Assembly (NCBI GenBank): GCA_030765045.1
Contig: CM060972.1
Span: 62,309,273-62,373,272 of the forward strand
Origin: Tenodera sinensis
Taxonomy: Eukaryota; Arthropoda; Insecta; Mantodea; Mantidae
DNA length: 64,000 nucleotides
Reading direction: 5' to 3'
This document shows, one piece after another, positions 44,361 through 56,985 of this stretch; within the stretch, counting starts at the first letter, position 1, and every line of letters starts with the position of its first letter. Below the pieces are notes generated by a model. The model made no database searches. It saw nothing but the letters and a program-made list of their open reading frames with translations, and was not told the origin of the DNA. The translations under genes and the position numbers were made by a program.

Positions 44361-47300
44361 TACAATTAAAATAAATCTTGAATATTTTATGATAATAAAC
44401 AAAAAATTAAATATGCCAATTCTTCATAAAACAAATGTCTTTTTAAAGTATTGCAGGGGTAACAGCTTTACTTCTGCAACAGGAAAGAATAGAATAAAAC
44501 AGAAGAAATTAGTTTGTAATTCTTTAATTCTTAAACAGAACATATTTTTAATATAACAGTTCTTGAGTTGACAAGGCTAAATAATGACTTATTATACAAT
44601 AAATCAGTTGTGACACCTTAGCCATGTTAATGTACAAATAATATCATAAAACACCCTTCTCCTTTATGGTTTTTAACAGAAAACCAACTGGATGTGACAA
44701 TTTTCTCAACCAGTATACAAACTAAAGTTGGTAAATGCCCTTAAAGATACAAATTTACTTGAGCACCTTTTGCAAAACTTGGTTCTGGTGTTTGTTAGGA
44801 TAACATTTTATACAAAAATAACATATACACTTTGTGCTTAAAAAATCTATATACAAATCTTAACATTTTAAAGTATAAAAGAAAATAGTATCACATTTTT
44901 GTTTCTGGAATTCTTAAGGAATTATTGTGGAACCATATGATTAAAAAAGGATACCAAAGAGTATATTGCTATGCTAAAATGATTACCAGAGGAATATTTT
45001 TGAAGTAGCTTTGCACAGCACTGAAAAACAACCCTCCATTCTTGGACATCTTAATCATAGAAATTACATGAAGTATTGTACATACTGAAGCAACATAATA
45101 TTGGGATGAGTTGGCAACTTAAACCATACACAGTAATTCCAGTCAACTGCACAACTGAGGAGGAAGATGTTCCCAGAAACTAGTCTTAAATAAATAGACA
45201 TAAGTGAAGAAAGAAAAGCATTTAAATAAGTTGTCGAGTATCTCAACATTAATCTTAATTATTTTTTATTCTCACTGTATAAAAAAAGCCAGTTATTGAG
45301 AACAAAAGGTTTCCATTAAAGATAGACTTTGTCATTAACTTCAATAAGCAAATACATTATCACATGCTTGCTTGTTCTATGCTAAAATATACAAAATAAT
45401 AGCATTTTATATTTACATGTTCTTTATTGTAGGCTTATATGTCCTAAATATATTTTTATAAAATATCATTTAAGTAGTTAACTAACTTAATTTCTAAGCA
45501 GATTACAAGTTTCAGAGATCCAGTGTTCTGAAAATAAGGTCAAGGTAATTTATTCTTGCACAGCTTTGCATTTAGATTTAGGCAAGCCTATGTGAGTGTA
45601 CAGGATGGCAATACAAGAATACTGAGATATGCTGAACATTTTAATATTTTATCCTTATTTGGTGACTGATGCTCATCTTACATTCAATTATATTACCACA
45701 TTATACTTGGACAAATAACTTGCTATAGATGTTCATTATCCAGATGCCCTTCATGAAACAAATTAAAAGCAAATAGGTAAAAATATGCATTCAAGTTGGA
45801 AAAGACTGAAGGAAAATTTGCTTTGTACATTTCACGACTGAAGAAAACAGATGAATAAAAGCTGTTCTTGTAAATAAATTCAATGCTTAAAACCCTGCTT
45901 TAAAAGCCTACAGAAATTTTTCAACAGGATAAAGTGGAGCTATGGCTGTTCAGGGCACCAGATTTTATAAATACAGGCCTGATCCTCTTATAACATAATC
46001 ACAGCCACCATTCCAAGTGAAATATTGCTGTTTTAAATGAAATAGCTTTTAAGTTTAGTTTTTGGTGCAATTTAAACAGTGCAGGTATAAAAAAGTGTAA
46101 CTTTGAGGACATCTAAGTCCTAATACTATGTTTTCTTGGACTTAGTAGTTAATATTAGGAGTTCTCACCAATGCTGCAAATGCAGGAGCTCGGATAGAGC
46201 TAGTAAGGGAAGCGTGAGAAGGCTAAAGATGGAGAAAATATTGAAATATTTATTTTTGGTGCAAGAACTACCTGATATGGATATTCTTAAAATATGTTTA
46301 AGGTACCTACCAAGAATATAATTTGGAGTGTATGAGTAATGTATGGCTCAAGAAAATTATGAAACAGCTAATTTGCACTAGTTGGCAACACTTTTGGCCC
46401 CGATGACATAATGGGTGATTATTGTATACTTACCTGCCCTCAATCCAAAACTGGTAATGAAATCTCTCTATCAACCATAGTTTTCAAGAGTTAGGGGCAT
46501 CAATACCACAAACTATAGATTGATTTCCTGGTATTTTATATGTTGTATGACCATAAAAGAATAGTACAATGTATGTTTTTGTTTTTTAATAAAGTTATTT
46601 TCACATTTGAAATCGTACAATTGTGACAATGCACAAACATGAAGGGCTGCAGTGGGTGGCAGGTACCAGGCCTAACGGAGTGGGGTGAAGGGAAACTAAT
46701 TCACTACCCTTCCTTACATTTTTATTCATAATAGTCTGAAATAACATTTTGAGAAACACTATTAATTCAGAAATGCATGCAGGTGAGTTATAATGCTCCT
46801 TCAGTAAGTGTATGAAAGTTTGGTGTACTGCAGTCTTTTTTAATTGTGTTTATTGCATGTGCTAGTGAGCACCAACAATGCCCCAATCTTGTCGCAATAT
46901 ACTGAATATGTTCTGTAACATACATGGAGGCTTTACATTAAAATCCCAAAGGAAACCTCTGTTCTCTCATATGAAGAAAGCTTCCAATCTGTACTTCGGA
47001 TGTAACATTGGTGATGATAAAATGTGGGCTCCGAACATTGTTGTAATACTTGTTCAAGGAATGGTTAAAAGGTACTAAAAATCAATGCCTTTTGCTTAAC
47101 AAGTATTACTAGTTTCTTGGCTGATTTTTGTTGGACACAAATACAAGAGACACCATCCATTTAGCATAAGAGAAAGAGGACAACAAAATAAATGTTACAA
47201 GGTATGGTTTTATCTATAAATAATATATTTTCTGCCTTTTCTTGTGACTTTGATGAAACTCCTCCATGTTCCATTTAATTCTTCTTAAAATCCTGAAATT

Positions 47301-48018
47301 TCAACCCCCTTCTATCTCCCTTAAGGGATGAATTTAAAAAAATCCCTCCTTTGTGTTTATCTACTTTGTTGAAGGAATTGATTTCCATAGTAGGAAGCTT
47401 CTACACCTTGTAGTTTGGGCTGTGCATTGGATGAGTAACCCAATTATCATTATAATAGTTAAATTTCTTTGAATTTCAATCCCCAAAAATTGGCAGGTGA
47501 TGGAAAAATTCTGATGTTCATTTATTATCCAGGATGACTTATCTACATAAAAAAAGCATAATTTTTTCAGTGCTAAGTGCATTCTTAATATGAACTGGTG
47601 TACAATGAAAATGTGCATCTGCCAACTTAAGAACATGGCAGCAGTATACCCATTAGCTGGAAGTGATAGCAATTTAATTTTTGAACCATCTGCAGGCACA
47701 TGTTGGCTTTTAATAACACTTATGTGCAGCATTAATGAAAAACATCACAGACTGATTACTTTCTTAACCCAGTTCAAGAGAGGGGATTAAATGCATATTG
47801 CTGCTTAGAACATTCTAATATTAAAAGGTGCAAGTTTCATAAGATTTTGCAAATGCATTTGAAGGCTTATAGCAGATTATTATACCAAATGAACCAAGTG
47901 GGGCATATTTTATGACAAATTGCTTACACAAAACCATAATAAACTATGATATTTAATAGTAGCTCTTTAACAACTGTCACTTTTATTACTATAATAATTT
48001 GTTTGGCTTGGTCATGCA
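44361..48018. other. Long unassigned intergenic stretch
   Basis: 3.6 kb of AT-rich sequence without a supported gene on either strand. Frames at 46878-47078, 47361-47732 and 47590-47790 have no domain or splice context. A diverged pair of TTTCAA.CCCC blocks near 47299 and 47476 suggests an unassigned repeat. Confidence 0.45.
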
Positions 48019-48817
48019 CAAGGGTTGTTCAGTATATAATGCCCCAGATGTTTTTTAAAAAGCCATTAATATAGACAAACATCCTTGTAGGCACTTCACA
48101 TTTGATGTTTTTTCTAAGTGCTTCTGAAGTTTTTTACCATTCCAGCAGATGGTATAGCTGTAGTACAGCGTCAAAATGGCATCTACATAAGACTCGTTAC
48201 AAGCAATGTGCTGTTATTGATTTCTTGTGTGTGAAAAAATAAACCATGGTAAAAATCTGTAAGCATTTGTGTGCAGTGTATGGTAATGATGCATTTGATA
48301 GTTGGGCAATGGGTAAAGAAAGTAAAAGCGTTAGGAAATGCAGAAACAGAGCTCCATGGTCAGCCACGCTCAGGACATCCTGTCTCACCCACTGTGCCGG
48401 ACATACTGAATTGCGTGGATGCCATTACATGTGCAGACTGGCACATCACAACTCGACATTGGCTCTACAGTTGTCAGTCAGCATTAGAAGTGTGTGTAGA
48501 ATGACCCAAACTCTCGAATATTCAAAGACATGCTCACAGCACACTACAAGATTCAAAGGAAGGCCATTTCATCTGAATTGTCATATTTCCATCTCTTTGG
48601 GCCACTTAAAACATTCTCTACAGGGACACAGTTTGATGATGACAAGAGAACATGCTCTCACACAACATTGGCAAAAGACTGTAGAATGTGATTGAGATGT
48701 AGAAAAATAGAACGTGGACAAAAAGTGTCAATGTATATTGTTACCAAATTGTGACTCTTAAGAATTAATATGTTCAGAGAAAAAAAATGTGGGGCATTAT
48801 ATATTGAACCACCCTCA
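48019..48817 (+). mobile_element. mariner-type element with both terminal inverted repeats
   Basis: The ends at 48021-48046 and 48790-48815 are inverted repeats matching at 24 of 26 positions (AGGGT.GTTCA.TATATAAT then GCCCCA). Inside, plus-strand pieces resemble a mariner N-terminal HTH region (ELHGQPRSGHPVSPTVPDIL, then ITTRHWL in one frame, LQLSVSIRSVCRM in another). The C-terminal catalytic part is deleted or unrecognisable, so the element is about 0.8 kb and non-autonomous. A TA lies just outside the right end (48818-48819); the left flank reads CA. Confidence 0.85.
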
Positions 48818-50330
48818 TAAGTTCGCTGTTACACACTATAGTGAGCTTTCCACATTCTCCTGGTTTTGGCAGCAGTAATTATACTTGTTCAAGAAGGAAT
48901 ACACATGCTGTGCTTTGACATATCAGCTTTTTAAGAATACTTGCTTTGTTCATGAACGTAAAAACAATTTTTGCAGCAAAATGTGTACGTAAGATTTATA
49001 TGATGTAAAGAAATGTTAGGAATGCAAAACAATTTCTAAGTGGGAAAATGTTAATTTACTCTAAAAAAATATTATAATAATAGGTAGATGGTCAGAAAAA
49101 CCAAATCTCTGAATACTAGGAGAGACTCTGTATCAACAGCCATGTTATGTATCTTACTATCTGCACTAGTAGAGTTGAGCAGCATTATTTTAATTCCTGA
49201 GAGAAAAGAATATGTTATGGGAAGAAATATAATTTGCCAACTTTCATGTACTGTTTCTACCTATAATAGCTAGAAACAAGGCATTCTGAAATAAAAACGT
49301 AGAAATTTAGCAAAAATTAAATAGATTGAATTCCTACATTACCAAAATGTAGGCTGTTTTACGCTTTCTCAGTGCTACTTCCTGCAACAAAGGAAGCAGT
49401 AAAACCTTTAGTTCTTCCAAGGCATTGGAAACTATTGCTATCCAAGAACATTAGTGTATTTCTTAACCATGTAATGATAACATAGGTACACTTACTGTAC
49501 CAATGAAACACTTAATACATGTATGTATACAGGCACAAAGTTAATGTTTTTAATTTTATATTACCCTGCTTAATACAATGGATATTTTTGAGTCATCTGT
49601 ATTCCATGAAAAAGAGATATTACAAATAAGTGGCATTTATTTAATCAAACTAACTATTGTCAAGGTCATACCTACATTACTAATGTGTTGATTTTATCCT
49701 GCGGGAGTTATTTTACATGGCAGTAATTCTAGTATAAATTTACCATATTTAAGCACACTTAATGCCACAGTTCTGGCATTAAATCCAAAGCCATGGGCTG
49801 AGAAGCCAGAGTTCGACCAATTACAACACCCAGGCTAACAAAAATATTCAGAACCATAGAATGGTTATATGAGTTGTAGTGGGAAATACAAATCCTGGTA
49901 AAAGAAGTATTTTGAAATTAAGTTGAAAACAGAAAAAATAATTTGCACTTAGTAGACTTTATGAACCTGTTTTTAAATTGTGATCAATAACCCACCAACA
50001 GCATTCCATTTAGCATCAAATTAATAATTTGCTGTCATGAATTTGTGAGCATTAAGAACAATATAAACTGACATAAAAGCAAGGAAGAAAAAAAATCTTT
50101 GTTTCACATTTGGCAATGAGTACAATGAGAATTGCAATGGGACTCCAAATTGAATCAAAGTGTGAGGAAATGAAGATATATGAATGCCAAATTTGGTATT
50201 GAAGGTGTTTTCCAAGAATGCACATTGAAGAGTTTAAGGGAAATCTTATCACTGAAACCAGCTCTGGGAAATATTCTTTTAAAATCCTTAATTTGTCCAA
50301 AAATATGTACGATAATTATTATTTATTTAT
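48818..50330. other. Unassigned intergenic stretch
   Basis: AT-rich; no gene, RNA or clear repeat recognised. Confidence 0.45.
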
Positions 50331-50334
50331 GCCA

Positions 50335-50400
50335 ACAAGCTTACTGTTGGTGATCCTGGCTGTGGCATTGGATTTTTCAGTTCCAATTCTACCCTCCATG
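50335..50400 (+). repeat. SINE family F, tail fragment
   Basis: GGCTGTGGCATTGGATTTTT followed by CAGTTCCAATTCTACCCTCC matches the 3' end of the family F copy at 43500-43545. Confidence 0.6.
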
Positions 50401-50542
50401 TACAATGATGCTTGAATTTTCTTAAAAAGCCTGTTACATTGTTTTCATTTGTTTTAATCAACTGGGAAACTTAGAAATTTACTGCAGGAAAAATTTGTTC
50501 TTGTACAGTTAAATTCCTGCATTTTAAAATGTGACAGAAATA

Positions 50543-50545
<3 letters not shown>

Positions 50546-50622
<77 letters not shown>
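50546..50622. repeat. ATT trinucleotide microsatellite, probable LINE tail
   Basis: About 25 uninterrupted TTA units. It abuts the 3' end of a minus-strand RTE remnant, so on that strand it is an (AAT)n tail. Confidence 0.95.
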
Positions 50623-50623
<1 letters not shown>

Positions 50624-51335
50624 TGTTTTTGGTTGATGATTTCTTTCTTTGTTTCACCCAACTATGAAACACATTTTTCCACTGTTTGTACCTATGCTTG
50701 AGCTTTAATTGTTCTCCAGTATCCTGCATTTGCTCCCCATAAGCCTCCTTTCTTTCATCAGTCCACTTTTTGCCTGTTTTGAGCTTTGGCTTTTCTTGTA
50801 ATTAGTATGCTCAAAGTTTCCTCTGGACAGGAATACGTGCTTAGATGTCTTCATGCATAATCCCTAAATCAAGATGATGTATTTCAGTCTCTGTGAACCA
50901 GGCTGCCTTGGTTTTCTTGTTTACAAAGCAGGAAAGGATTGACTGATCTCCCTGTGTGAATTTATCTGAGTTATATCATTGCAGAAACTAATACTCCTTT
51001 TCCAAATGGTATCTGAAATTACTACCGCATGCTGATGAGCTTGTTAATACTTGCCATTTTCTCTGTTTGGTTCCAGGACCTTCTGCAGGATTTTTCTTTC
51101 TTACAGTCAAACCATTCCTATTTATTGCAAGACATTCTGCTACATACTAGGCCTCTATATGATAGACTGAACAATAGTGTCTAAGCTCAGCACTGATGGA
51201 ATTGATTGTTTGTTGTAAACACTTCTAGTTAATTGGTATGCCACTTTCATCTTGTCAATCCTTGATGTGCATGCCTTTCTCATAGTTAGCAGATCCTATG
51301 TAGGTTGTGAGGTAAGACATGAACAATTTTTGCAC
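50623..51335 (-). pseudogene. RTE-type LINE C-terminal remnant, minus strand
   Basis: Minus-strand translation gives SDTIWKRSISFCNDITQIN-like and an FTETE...GIMHEDI-like region, then QEKPKLKTGKKWTDERKEAY and GEQMQ, the typical RTE/BovB-like C-terminal layout (KR..FYGHL, WF.E...DL, KTG..W..ER). Stops and frameshifts are frequent. The frame 50454-50729 ends in an asparagine run from the AAT tail. It is a different lineage from the plus-strand RTE piece at 15360. Confidence 0.7.
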
Positions 51336-53411
51336 GTACGGGAAGCTGCTTCCTTTCCTCCCTCTCTGCAACAGCTGAGAGGGGGGAATAGACGCGTCAG
51401 TTTGCCATGAAAAACCACAACAGCATGCAGGTGAAATAATTGCAGTTCACATGAAAGTTACTGTTGGCACATGGCCTTAGTTATATCGAAATCGCTTTGT
51501 TCATTATAAAGCTGTTATATAATGTCATTAGCAATATGCACTAAAGTTATGCTAGAGAACTTTACTCCTTCATGGACAGAAATGTTATGATTTCTGCGCA
51601 TACATGTTTGCACAACTTCCCCCACCATCAGCCTTTCAGGTAAAGAGTGCCACTGCACATCAAAGGAATTTGCACATGTCTCACCTCACGACCTATATGC
51701 TCACCAAGGTACTTAAACTTTTCATATGCTTAGTTTTGCTTAGTTTTCTCATTCCACAATTAACTCTCCAGGAGTTATCATTACTACAAGGCCTGAAAAT
51801 TTAGCTAAAATGTATGTGAACATTCAGGATTCATTTTGGTGTACATGACATCACATGCCAGGCTACTGCCAGAATAATTTGATTGTAAAGTTATATGTAA
51901 AAGCAATACTTGTTTGTTAGATAACACAAATGTGAGTGAGCAATGTTGTGAAAAGGAAGAATATGAAAGTTGTAATATCACCAACAGGTATTTGATATGC
52001 ACATTCTGATTTTATATGTGACATAGCTAATTCCGTTATCACTTTGTATAATTGCTATTGCACCACCCATCTATTAGTGATACCTGAACAAGTTAACGTC
52101 CTTGAGTCCGCAGCCATTAAAGAGAGTAGAATAATAAATCTTATTGCAGTTCGTTGTATTTTGGTTACAAAGGTTTACACACAAACTGACAATTCTTTTG
52201 TGTTTGGTGAGCTTAATTTGTTTTATGAATAGCCAAATGCTAATTTTGTTTACTAGATGTAACAAAATGTCAACAAATTTCTGTATTCTACAGTTTTGTT
52301 TAGTTTGTGTTTCTGCCATTGGGGTTAGCCTTGTGCCTCTCATTGTTGATGCACTTCAGAGGTGACAAGCTGCCAACATTTGAGTGAAACACATGCAGCA
52401 AAACGACGAGATCCTGTGGTTTTGAAATTTCGCTCCAGGTTAGTCTATGGCACCTAGGTTAGAGCCAGAGAGGAAGGGACGGTGTGTGTATGTGTGAATG
52501 GGATGGCAGGGTTGTGTAGTATCAAAATTTAGCCCAAGGTTAGTGTGTGTATAACAATGACATTCAAATGACCATTCTCACAGATTACACTCGTGGGTTG
52601 GCAGTTTCTTCTATGCATGCACAGCAGTAACACGATGGAACTCTTTGTTAACATTGTGATTATTTTGCTATAAAAAAGCCTTCTTAAAAAGGATGGGCAG
52701 GTGGATTCCAAGCTTCCCAAGTGTTCACTTCTAAATCTCTAATTTAAATATTTTTATTGCATCATTTTCATTTTTAACATCTTTTTGTGAGCCATTGGAC
52801 AGAGAAGTTTACCTGAGAAGTTTAACATGTAATTTCTTCCCGATTCATGTATGCATTCTTGAACTGTCCAATGTGCATCCCTTGGTCCGATTATGGTTGG
52901 TAAAAATAAGGATAATTATACATTTGGTACATACTAATGTAAGTAGATAATCTTTGATGGCCAGTGACAGGAGTAACAAGTTAGCTGAAAAGCACAGTTA
53001 TAGTGGACATGATTTTCAATGAAACTACTTTAGTACACAAACTACAGGAACTGTTGTAAAAATTAATGTGTAATGTGCATTACCTAACTGTACATTAAAG
53101 AAAATGAATCTGACATATTATACAGGTAATCATTTCTACAAGAATATCTATGTAGCACCTGTGAAATAATAGAAAAAGTATGACTGTTATAAGTCAGGTT
53201 AGTCAGGTTTGCTTATTGGATAACAGACATTTTTGTCTAAATATATCAGTTTTAACAGCAATTTTGCAGCACTCTCCTATGCTATAAGTTATTAGTTTCT
53301 GTACAGGCAGTCAGTGTGCTTTATGGCAGATCATCACTAATGGATTTCCTTCAGCAGAGATGCCAAAGGGCAAGGGAATGTACATGACATAGTAATGCAG
53401 TAAATGGATGT
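51336..53411. other. Unassigned intergenic stretch
   Basis: No coding region is supported; frames at 51604-51804 and 52074-52365 were checked. A short reversed duplication of TGTGTGTATG-rich sequence lies at 52480-52550. Confidence 0.45.
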
Positions 53412-53420
53412 GCTTGCATG

Positions 53421-53699
53421 CATGAGCATCAGTAGAATCTTTTTCAGGGGGGTTGGGGGGGCTGCATGTTGGAAGTTTGCAATTAAACAATGTTAATTCA
53501 TTATTCTGTTGCCAAAAACTGTAAAAGATGGGTTGTAGTATTTGTTGTGGATAAGCATATTAATTTATGCTAAATAAAAACTATTTTTTACATCAACAAT
53601 AAAGTAATAGTTTAATAGTAATTGATTGCACATTACATTCACTAATTTTCAAGGGGGGGCCACAGCCACCCTCCCCCCCCCCCCTTTGTGATGCCCATG
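53421..53699. mobile_element. hAT-like MITE with exact 8-bp target duplication
   Basis: The element is 279 bp. Its ends are CATGAGCATCA (left) and, inverted, CATGGGCATCA (right). It is flanked by the exact direct repeat CTTGCATG at 53413-53420 and 53700-53707; one extra base (G) on the left also matches. G-rich and C-rich subterminal tracts (53446-53460 and 53672-53684) are arranged as an inverted pair. It has no coding capacity. An 8-bp duplication points to hAT-superfamily transposase in trans. Confidence 0.88.
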
Positions 53700-53707
53700 C
53701 TTGCATG

Positions 53708-55077
53708 TAATGTATAAATGCATATTATTAGTCTTATAGTAATAAATAAGCTAGTGTAGGCTGTTAGACTATAGTGAGCCATGATGAAGCCACTGTATCC
53801 TGCACATCTTAGTTTTAATCCAAGCTTAAGTTAAGGTTAGTATATATGAGTTGATGTTATAATAGAAATATATGTTCAAGATGTGGTGTTCTGAACTTTT
53901 ACCACAATGCTCCTTGCATAAAAGGACATCATTAAAAGAAATTACATCTCATAAGCTTTAATGTAATGTAATTTTTCCATTAAATTGCATTATTATTTGT
54001 TCACAATAACCACAAAGTGGGTGTAATAACTCTGTACCCATTTGTGAGCTAGAGTATGGAGTGTGTATGAAGCCAGGAGAGTATTGGAATGCAGGGACAA
54101 CAGAGAAACACGTGACCAGTTCAATCAATAGGCTCCAGTCTTGCTACGGAGTGTAGTTCATGTCATATGATACATGTGGAAACAGTAGGATGGCAAACTG
54201 GAGTGCAGGTTATCTCTGTCTCTTTCGGCACAGTGAGCCGAGCCACCTTCATTCATGCTCCCTACTAGTATGGTGCTTGTTATTGGGTAATCTTACATAG
54301 TACACACAGCCATTTTGATCCAAGAATTCTTTGCATCTACAGAATAACATAAATGTCCATTCATAAATTTACATAGCTTATTATTTTTATTTCATAGTGG
54401 TGTGGTCGAGTATAGTTATTGGCTCTGCATTTGCAGATTGCAAATTCATGGACACATATTCTAGCAACTTTTCTGTTATATAAGTGCACCAAAGTGGGCT
54501 AGTGGTTAGTGTTGTAGCATCACACTGCTCACTCCTAAAAGCACTTTTTAAATGCTTTATAATTTCATAAGCAACATTGTGTTGTTAAGAATGGAACTCC
54601 AACTGTTAAATTCTTTTTAAATATTTTTCAATAATTCTCTAAAAATACTCAACAACACATTAATATTTTAATGAATCATAAACTCCTTTTCATATACAGG
54701 ATCTATGGAGTTATCAAGAAACTATAACTTTACAAAATGCAAGGCAGGGGAAGGCATAATCTTTTTAGCTTAAATTTAAAGATTTAATTTATAAATCTTT
54801 AAACATGAACACCCTTCATTACCATAAACCATTCAAGATGTTACTTTACAAAGAAAAGTGAAAATGGGTGTGCATTTCTTATTTTAGAATATTCACTTCT
54901 CTTTTTTCATGGAATGCATTTGGACCATACAGTCAATTGAAACATCCCTTATTTAGTCCATAAAATGGGAGATAATATAAATTTGTAAATGTTATATGTA
55001 GATAATGTTCGGCGAAATGCAGTGTCCAAGAATATTACCTGTACTCCAAGTTTCTTCAGTTTGAAAGAAGGAACAGC
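53708..55077. other. Intergenic stretch and 3' flank of the mucin-like gene
   Basis: AT-rich, no gene supported. The part next to 55078 is the 3' flank and probable 3' UTR of the minus-strand gene. No polyadenylation site can be fixed from sequence. Confidence 0.45.
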
Positions 55078-56169
55078 TTAGTCATTGTACATCCCATCAA
55101 TGAGAAAATCCATGCGTCGATAATGGCGCCTTTCCCAGAATTCACAGCCCTTCTTGTACATGAATACACTCAAAACTGCAATGAGAGGGACCATTAAAAT
55201 GGTGCCCACCACAGGGATAACATAATTGCTTCCCTGTTCAGGCTTCTTTGAAGGTGTCTGTACTGCAGAAATATTTCCAACATTGTCATTAACAGCATCT
55301 AAAGTATAAAGTGGCTTTGTTGCTTTAGTCTTCTTTACTTGAGTGGGACTAATTAATGTTGAGGTGTTTGTCCTTTGTTGCGTTATGGTACTGTTCAAAT
55401 TTGTGACAGAGGCATTTCCTACTCCCTGGGTGCTCAAGTTATTCTTCTCATCAATTTCTTCCCCTGAATTAAGTTCATTTGGTGAGCCACAGCAAACAGT
55501 GCAGTTCTCCGAGGAGGTTACATTAGGGGAACAAGGTTCCACACCTTTCCTAGGAACTATCTTAGAAGGCTTGTACTCTGCACCTTTACGAGCTACAACA
55601 GTTGAAGTTTTGTTACTCTGCTCCGTGTCTGAATACATATTTTGTAAAGAAAGGGTATCATTGCTTTGCACACCGGTTGTGTTTGCTTTGTTGGCTGCAT
55701 GTTCTGGAATGCTAGAGTGTATGTTTGCTACTGTACCACCTCCTTCCAATGGAAACTGAGCGTTGGCTGTAACCCTCTCAGTAGAACTGTGTTGATCAAA
55801 TACATCGAGTTTGTTGGCACTGGTGCTAGTGACATTTACAACACTGCTAGATGTTGTTACTGTGGAAGTTACTGATGTCAATCCTTCAGTTGTAGTGCTG
55901 ATAAAATCCTGAGAAGCTGTTTTAGATACATCATTATTAATGTTTGGGACTGAAACTTTGTCATTAACAGCTGCGCTATCTGCGCTCAAGTGTCCACCAG
56001 TTTCATTGGAAAAGAGGTTATGTATTTCTTCAGGCTGAACGGATGTTCTTCCAGCAGGCTGGGTATGCTCGTTTGAATTTCCTGAACCAGAAGATGTTGT
56101 CAAGGCCAATGCTCTTCCGTGAAATGAAAATACGAAGTATATTGTCACAAATAATTTTAAGCTGCACAT
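55078..56169 (-). CDS. Mucin-like type I membrane protein, 363 residues
   Basis: An uninterrupted minus-strand frame. The start at 56169-56167 has A at -3. Residues 1-22 form a signal peptide (MCSLKLFVTIYFVFSFHGRALA). Residues 23-316 form a Ser/Thr/Asn-rich ectodomain with 12 N-glycosylation sequons (N55, 112, 163, 170, 186, 216, 222, 244, 252, 259, 268, 299) and a small cysteine cluster (C213, C223, C226, C227). Residues 317-338 are a single membrane segment (YVIPVVGTILMVPLIAVLSV). A 25-residue cytoplasmic tail follows, with CEFWERRHYRRMDFLIDGMY and a final ND. The tail is far less biased than the ectodomain and is probably the conserved, functional end; its YxxM-like and acidic-hydrophobic pattern could serve sorting. 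I do not recognise the family. It may be a cell-surface or secretory-route glycoprotein. The whole CDS lies in one exon, and PHKA starts 738 bp away on the other strand. Confidence 0.85.
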   Translation of the reverse strand: MCSLKLFVTIYFVFSFHGRALALTTSSGSGNSNEHTQPAGRTSVQPEEIHNLFSNETGGHLSADSAAVNDKVSVPNINNDVSKTASQDFISTTTEGLTSVTSTVTTSSSVVNVTSTSANKLDVFDQHSSTERVTANAQFPLEGGGTVANIHSSIPEHAANKANTTGVQSNDTLSLQNMYSDTEQSNKTSTVVARKGAEYKPSKIVPRKGVEPCSPNVTSSENCTVCCGSPNELNSGEEIDEKNNLSTQGVGNASVTNLNSTITQQRTNTSTLISPTQVKKTKATKPLYTLDAVNDNVGNISAVQTPSKKPEQGSNYVIPVVGTILMVPLIAVLSVFMYKKGCEFWERRHYRRMDFLIDGMYND

Positions 56170-56907
56170 TATGTGATCCGATAAATGTTAACGCCGAACT
56201 TATATCTCATGAACTTGTATCAGATAGCACTATTTGATGTTTAAGGAGTATAATTTCACATGTTCTTTATTTCCTAGAAAACCCACCAGCTGTTCCTTGC
56301 AACACGTTAGTAATTTTCCGCTTACAACGTTCCAAGTGCTTACCATAAAATACACAAGGAAGCCAACCTACGGCTTGACGTTTTAAGACTTCCCTGTGCT
56401 AATCTATAGTTAAGTCCTACTTTATATGTGTTCCCTAATGTGTCCAAAACGAAGTTTACCGTTGTGAGATGCCTATAGAGTATATTTTTTGAAATTTATT
56501 TTAAAAAGGAATAATTTATTTTATTATGCTTAGAAAAGCATACCACAATATCACATTGAGATTTGAGGTATACTAGCTCATTTACACAACATTCCCACAG
56601 GTTTGTTCACCAATAGTCTTATAAATTTCTCATATTTTTACAACATGGTTTCGTTATAGAAAGGGAAAAGAGAAAGGGGGCGTGTAAAATAACAAAACAG
56701 TGTTTTTAATAACCTTGACATTCATTTGTCTTTGTAAAATAATCATGTGCGAAAAATGTTAACAGACAAATTCTCGTAGCCTATTTCATCCCTTATGTTG
56801 TTAAAACAAGGGTGACATTCGTATTTAAGTGTCAAGAAGGGTAAGTGGGATCACAGATTGAGTGGGATTGCAGAATCGAAAAAGGGAATTATTGATTGAC
56901 AGCCAAA
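56170..56907. promoter_or_regulatory. Divergent intergenic region, possible bidirectional promoter
   Basis: 738 bp separate the start codons of the minus-strand mucin-like gene and the plus-strand PHKA gene. The stretch must hold both 5' UTRs, unless one or both genes have further upstream non-coding exons. No TATA box or repeat is obvious. A shared promoter is inference from the head-to-head layout. Confidence 0.5.
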
Positions 56908-56985
56908 ATGAGAAGCAGAAGCAATTCTGGAGTTCGTCTAGACTACTATCAAAGGGTTGTCCATAAAATTATAATGAATCATCAG
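56908..56985 (+). CDS. PHKA: PHKA coding exon 1
   Basis: 26 codons from ATG to a GTATAG donor (phase 0). The frame begins MRSRSNSGVRLDYYQRVVHK and ends IIMNHQ. It matches the expected PhK alpha N-terminus. Confidence 0.93.

Noticed and set aside
55343..55875. Open frames on the plus strand opposite the mucin-like gene
   Set aside because: Mirror frames of a Ser/Thr-rich coding sequence; no independent signal.
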